The notes under the pieces: model-generated | Databases searched by the model: none | The model's input: only the letters and a program-made list of their open reading frames with translations | Told to the model about the DNA's origin: nothing | Assembly (NCBI GenBank): GCA_022820365.1 | Contig: JAJEFO010000003.1 | Location: 1 to 64,000, forward strand | Origin: Silicimonas sp. | Lineage (GTDB): Bacteria; Pseudomonadota; Alphaproteobacteria; Rhodobacterales; Rhodobacteraceae | Direction of reading: 5' to 3' | Length of the DNA: 64,000 nucleotides | Made by a program: the position numbers and the translations under genes | In this document: positions 62,130 through 64,000 of the stretch, one piece after another | Numbering within the stretch: the first letter of the stretch is position 1 | Layout: each line of letters starts with the position of its first letter

Positions 62130-62799
62130 GGGAGGCAAGGCCCTCAGCAACGCGCAGCCCTGCCGGGTGGCCAAGGTCGCACCAGTTCCCGTCGTAGATC
62201 AGGCCGTGGAGACCGTCCGACTCCGACAGCAGGTCCCAAAGAACATTCAGGGAAAACACTCTTTCGGCGACCTCATCAAGCTGGTCGGTCTTGATGACCT
62301 GCGCTCCGCCATAAATCAAGGGCCCGCCGCGCCGAGCTCGTCCGCCCTGGAGGCGGAAGTCGCCACCGCCCGACGTCCCATGAGCCAATGGTTGCGGCAC
62401 AAGCGCAAGCAGCGCCTGCATCTCGGGCTGCCAGGCGTCGATCAGCGCCTTGACGGGGTTGCGCCCAAGCCAGGCGGCATCGGGATTGATGGTTATGACG
62501 GGACCGTTGCCCAGAAGCGGCACGGCAGCCTTCAAGCCGCCTCCGGTTTCCAGGATTTCGGGAAGCTCGCGTGAAATCGAGATGCCTTCGGAGCGCAGAA
62601 AAGGCTCGATCTTCTGGGGCAAGTGATGCGTGTTTGCCACGATGGTCTTGATGCCTGCTTCCCGCAGCAGTCCGATGCAATGGGAGATCATCGGCCGTCC
62701 CGCGAACGGCACCATGGGTTTGGGCAGGTTCCGGCACAGCTGGCCCATCCGCGTGCCGAATCCGGCAGCGAAGATCATGGCAGAGTCCGGCCTGCTCAT
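62122..62799 (-). CDS. murU: MurNAc-1-phosphate uridylyltransferase-like nucleotidyltransferase
   Basis: 225 residues. MIFAAGFGTRMGQLCRNLPK is the sugar-1-phosphate nucleotidyltransferase motif (GxGTRM...K), with NPDAAWLGRNPVKALIDAW in the middle. Best fit is MurU of the anabolic peptidoglycan-recycling route, because the adjacent upstream gene encodes its AmgK-like partner. Substrate inferred from context. Coupled to amgK by a 4-nt overlap. Confidence 0.88.
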   Translation of the reverse strand: MSRPDSAMIFAAGFGTRMGQLCRNLPKPMVPFAGRPMISHCIGLLREAGIKTIVANTHHLPQKIEPFLRSEGISISRELPEILETGGGLKAAVPLLGNGPVITINPDAAWLGRNPVKALIDAWQPEMQALLALVPQPLAHGTSGGGDFRLQGGRARRGGPLIYGGAQVIKTDQLDEVAERVFSLNVLWDLLSESDGLHGLIYDGNWCDLGHPAGLRVAEGLASHV

Positions 62800-63743
62800 G
62801 CCGTCATGTCCGGGGCAGGGAGGCCAGCACGGAGAATCTCGCGCACATCGCGGAAGACCTCGTGTTCCGTGGCTTCCAAGAGGCAGCGATAGACGCGCGG
62901 CACCTTTGCCAGATGGCGCGGCTTGCCGAGATCCCTTGTTGCGCGATGAAAGATCCCGAGGATCCTCAGATTGCGCTGTGCGGAGAACGCGGCAAAGGCC
63001 GCTTGCAATGCGGCCAGACCGTCTCCGGAGACCGACGCGTATTTTTCGATGTATCGGGTGCGAACTGCGGGCGGCAGCGCAACGCGCGCATCGGTCAGGA
63101 GAGAGACAAGGTCGTAAACGGAATGCGTAAGGAAGGCGTCCTGGTAGTCCAGCAACCCGAGGCGCGCGACGCCCTTGCGATGAGGCAACGGCATCAGGTT
63201 GTCGGCGTGAAAGTCCCGGAGAGACACCGTGCAGCCGGTTTCCAGGAGGCCGGAAAGAATGTCCTTGAGCACGACCCGGAATTCGTCAAGCGCGCCTGAA
63301 TCCGCGCCCGGGTAGTGCTCGTCCGCAAGGCGTGTCCATTCGCACAACCTCTCCGCCCCTGGGCAATGAAGCGGCGGCGGCGGCGCGTTGCGGATCGCAA
63401 GCAGGATTTCAATGCAGGCATCGAGTACCTCGGTCCGCGCGTGCCGGTCCGACATCATTCCGCTTGCCGGAACCGGACCAAGGTCTTCCAGCAACAAGAG
63501 CGCATTGTCGACGTCAATGCCGAGAATCTCGGGTGCGGAAAGGCCGGCCTGCCTCAGCCACCCCGTCATCTTCAGAAAGGCTGGAACGGACGCACGATCA
63601 TCTCCTGCGTCCATCAAAACGGCGGTCTCGCCATTTCTTGACAAGCGGAAATAGGATCTTTGGGACAAATCCCCCGCGATCGGCTGGATCGAGACATCGT
63701 TCCAGCCCTGCGACTGCAGGAATGATGCGGCCACGTCACGCAT
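62796..63743 (-). CDS. amgK: AmgK-like anomeric sugar kinase (aminoglycoside phosphotransferase fold)
   Basis: 315 residues. Kinase fold with catalytic loop VSLRDFHADNLMPLP (Brenner-like, near 185) and metal-binding LLDYQDAFLTHSVYDLVSLL. N-terminal GDLSQRSYFRLSRNGETAVL is the nucleotide-binding strand pair. Expected to phosphorylate MurNAc or GlcNAc at C1, feeding MurU. Follows tsaE with an 8-nt overlap. Confidence 0.88.
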   Translation of the reverse strand: MRDVAASFLQSQGWNDVSIQPIAGDLSQRSYFRLSRNGETAVLMDAGDDRASVPAFLKMTGWLRQAGLSAPEILGIDVDNALLLLEDLGPVPASGMMSDRHARTEVLDACIEILLAIRNAPPPPLHCPGAERLCEWTRLADEHYPGADSGALDEFRVVLKDILSGLLETGCTVSLRDFHADNLMPLPHRKGVARLGLLDYQDAFLTHSVYDLVSLLTDARVALPPAVRTRYIEKYASVSGDGLAALQAAFAAFSAQRNLRILGIFHRATRDLGKPRHLAKVPRVYRCLLEATEHEVFRDVREILRAGLPAPDMTA

Positions 63744-64000
63744 CGGCGCCTTCGACCATCGAGATGCGATTCTGCCAGCGATCCGACGCGGAACGAAGCG
63801 CCACTTTCCGCCCGCCGTTCTGCACCTTGAAGTTCAACGCCAATGCATCATCGGGCACCTCCCGGAGCCGATCGGGCCACTCGACAAGCACGATGTCGGT
63901 TCCGAAGGCCTCTTCGAGTCCGAGTTCAGACACTTCGGAATCGTCGGCCAGACGGTAGAGATCTACGTGCCAAACCCGGATTCCAGGCAAGTCATAGGAC
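63736..64000 (-). CDS. tsaE: tRNA threonylcarbamoyladenosine biosynthesis ATPase TsaE (5' end beyond window)
   Basis: Partial: only the C-terminal 87 or so residues are inside the window. The visible part, YDLPGIRVWHVDLYRL followed by LGLEEAFGTDIVLVEWPDRL, is diagnostic of TsaE (the HvDLYRL and EWP motifs). The Walker A lies beyond the edge. TsaE works with TsaB/TsaD on t6A37 of tRNA. First visible gene of the overlapping operon down to addA. Confidence 0.93.
   Translation of the reverse strand, partial: SYDLPGIRVWHVDLYRLADDSEVSELGLEEAFGTDIVLVEWPDRLREVPDDALALNFKVQNGGRKVALRSASDRWQNRISMVEGADA

Overview
This window is a stretch of bacterial chromosome, very probably from an alphaproteobacterium of the Rhodobacterales/Rhodobacteraceae type. 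The base composition is GC-rich. The gene order is the housekeeping synteny of that group: secA, PPIase, argJ, mutT; rimP-nusA-ylxR-infB; hrcA-grpE facing rph-rdgB-hemW; parB-parA-rsmG-mnmG-mnmE-rho-hemJ; maf-aroE-coaE-dnaQ; secB/fxsA/tim44/smr; hslU/hslV; trxA; and addA-addB-murU-amgK-tsaE. ParB, two perfect parS palindromes and a candidate oriC place it at the chromosome replication origin. I saw no insertion sequence, prophage, CRISPR array, rRNA or tRNA.

Layout. 0-4.4 kb: a frameshifted alkB-like gene, then dnaK-dnaJ behind a heat-shock-like promoter. 4.7-10.1 kb: secA facing away from a PPIase-argJ-mutT operon. 10.1-15.6 kb: the rimP-nusA-ylxR-infB operon on the minus strand, led by a promoter, a short structured leader and an intrinsic terminator just before rimP. 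15.8-21.3 kb: pip, ubiG, a marR/nit/grxC operon, a methyltransferase, a previously uncalled 43-codon coupled ORF, and hemH. 21.3-23.1 kb: two exported L,D-transpeptidase-fold proteins around a CAP-domain lipoprotein. 23.3-29.9 kb: a tandem pair of ABC half-transporters, then cca, a NUDIX hydrolase and hslO, all on the minus strand. 30-35.6 kb: argG, a sulfotransferase-like protein, exported msrA and mutS. 35.6-39.9 kb: grpE/hrcA and rph-rdgB-hemW. 39.9-47.2 kb: parB to hemJ on the minus strand. 47.25-47.65 kb: candidate oriC. 47.65-50.4 kb: maf to dnaQ on the plus strand. 50.4-55.8 kb: protein export and quality control (secB, hslU, hslV, trxA), with a Tat-exported DM13 gene between hslU and hslV. 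55.9-64 kb: the addA/addB recombination nuclease in one overlapping operon with murU-amgK (sugar recycling) and the 3' part of tsaE, cut by the window edge.

How it fits together. The origin module combines segregation (ParAB/parS), initiation (DnaA boxes), tRNA wobble modification (MnmEG), 16S methylation (RsmG) and Rho. Gene direction flips exactly at the candidate oriC, so genes on both sides are transcribed away from it. Proteostasis genes are scattered (dnaKJ, grpE-hrcA, hslU, hslV, hslO, secB). At least dnaK and hslU carry similar CTTGCR-N17 promoters. The items I would look at first are the two short translationally coupled ORFs in gene junctions (20099-20230 and 52134-52271), the attenuator-like rimP leader, the split hslVU locus, and the one-base defect in alkB. 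I found no large unknown multigene system here; most of the window is conserved core genome.
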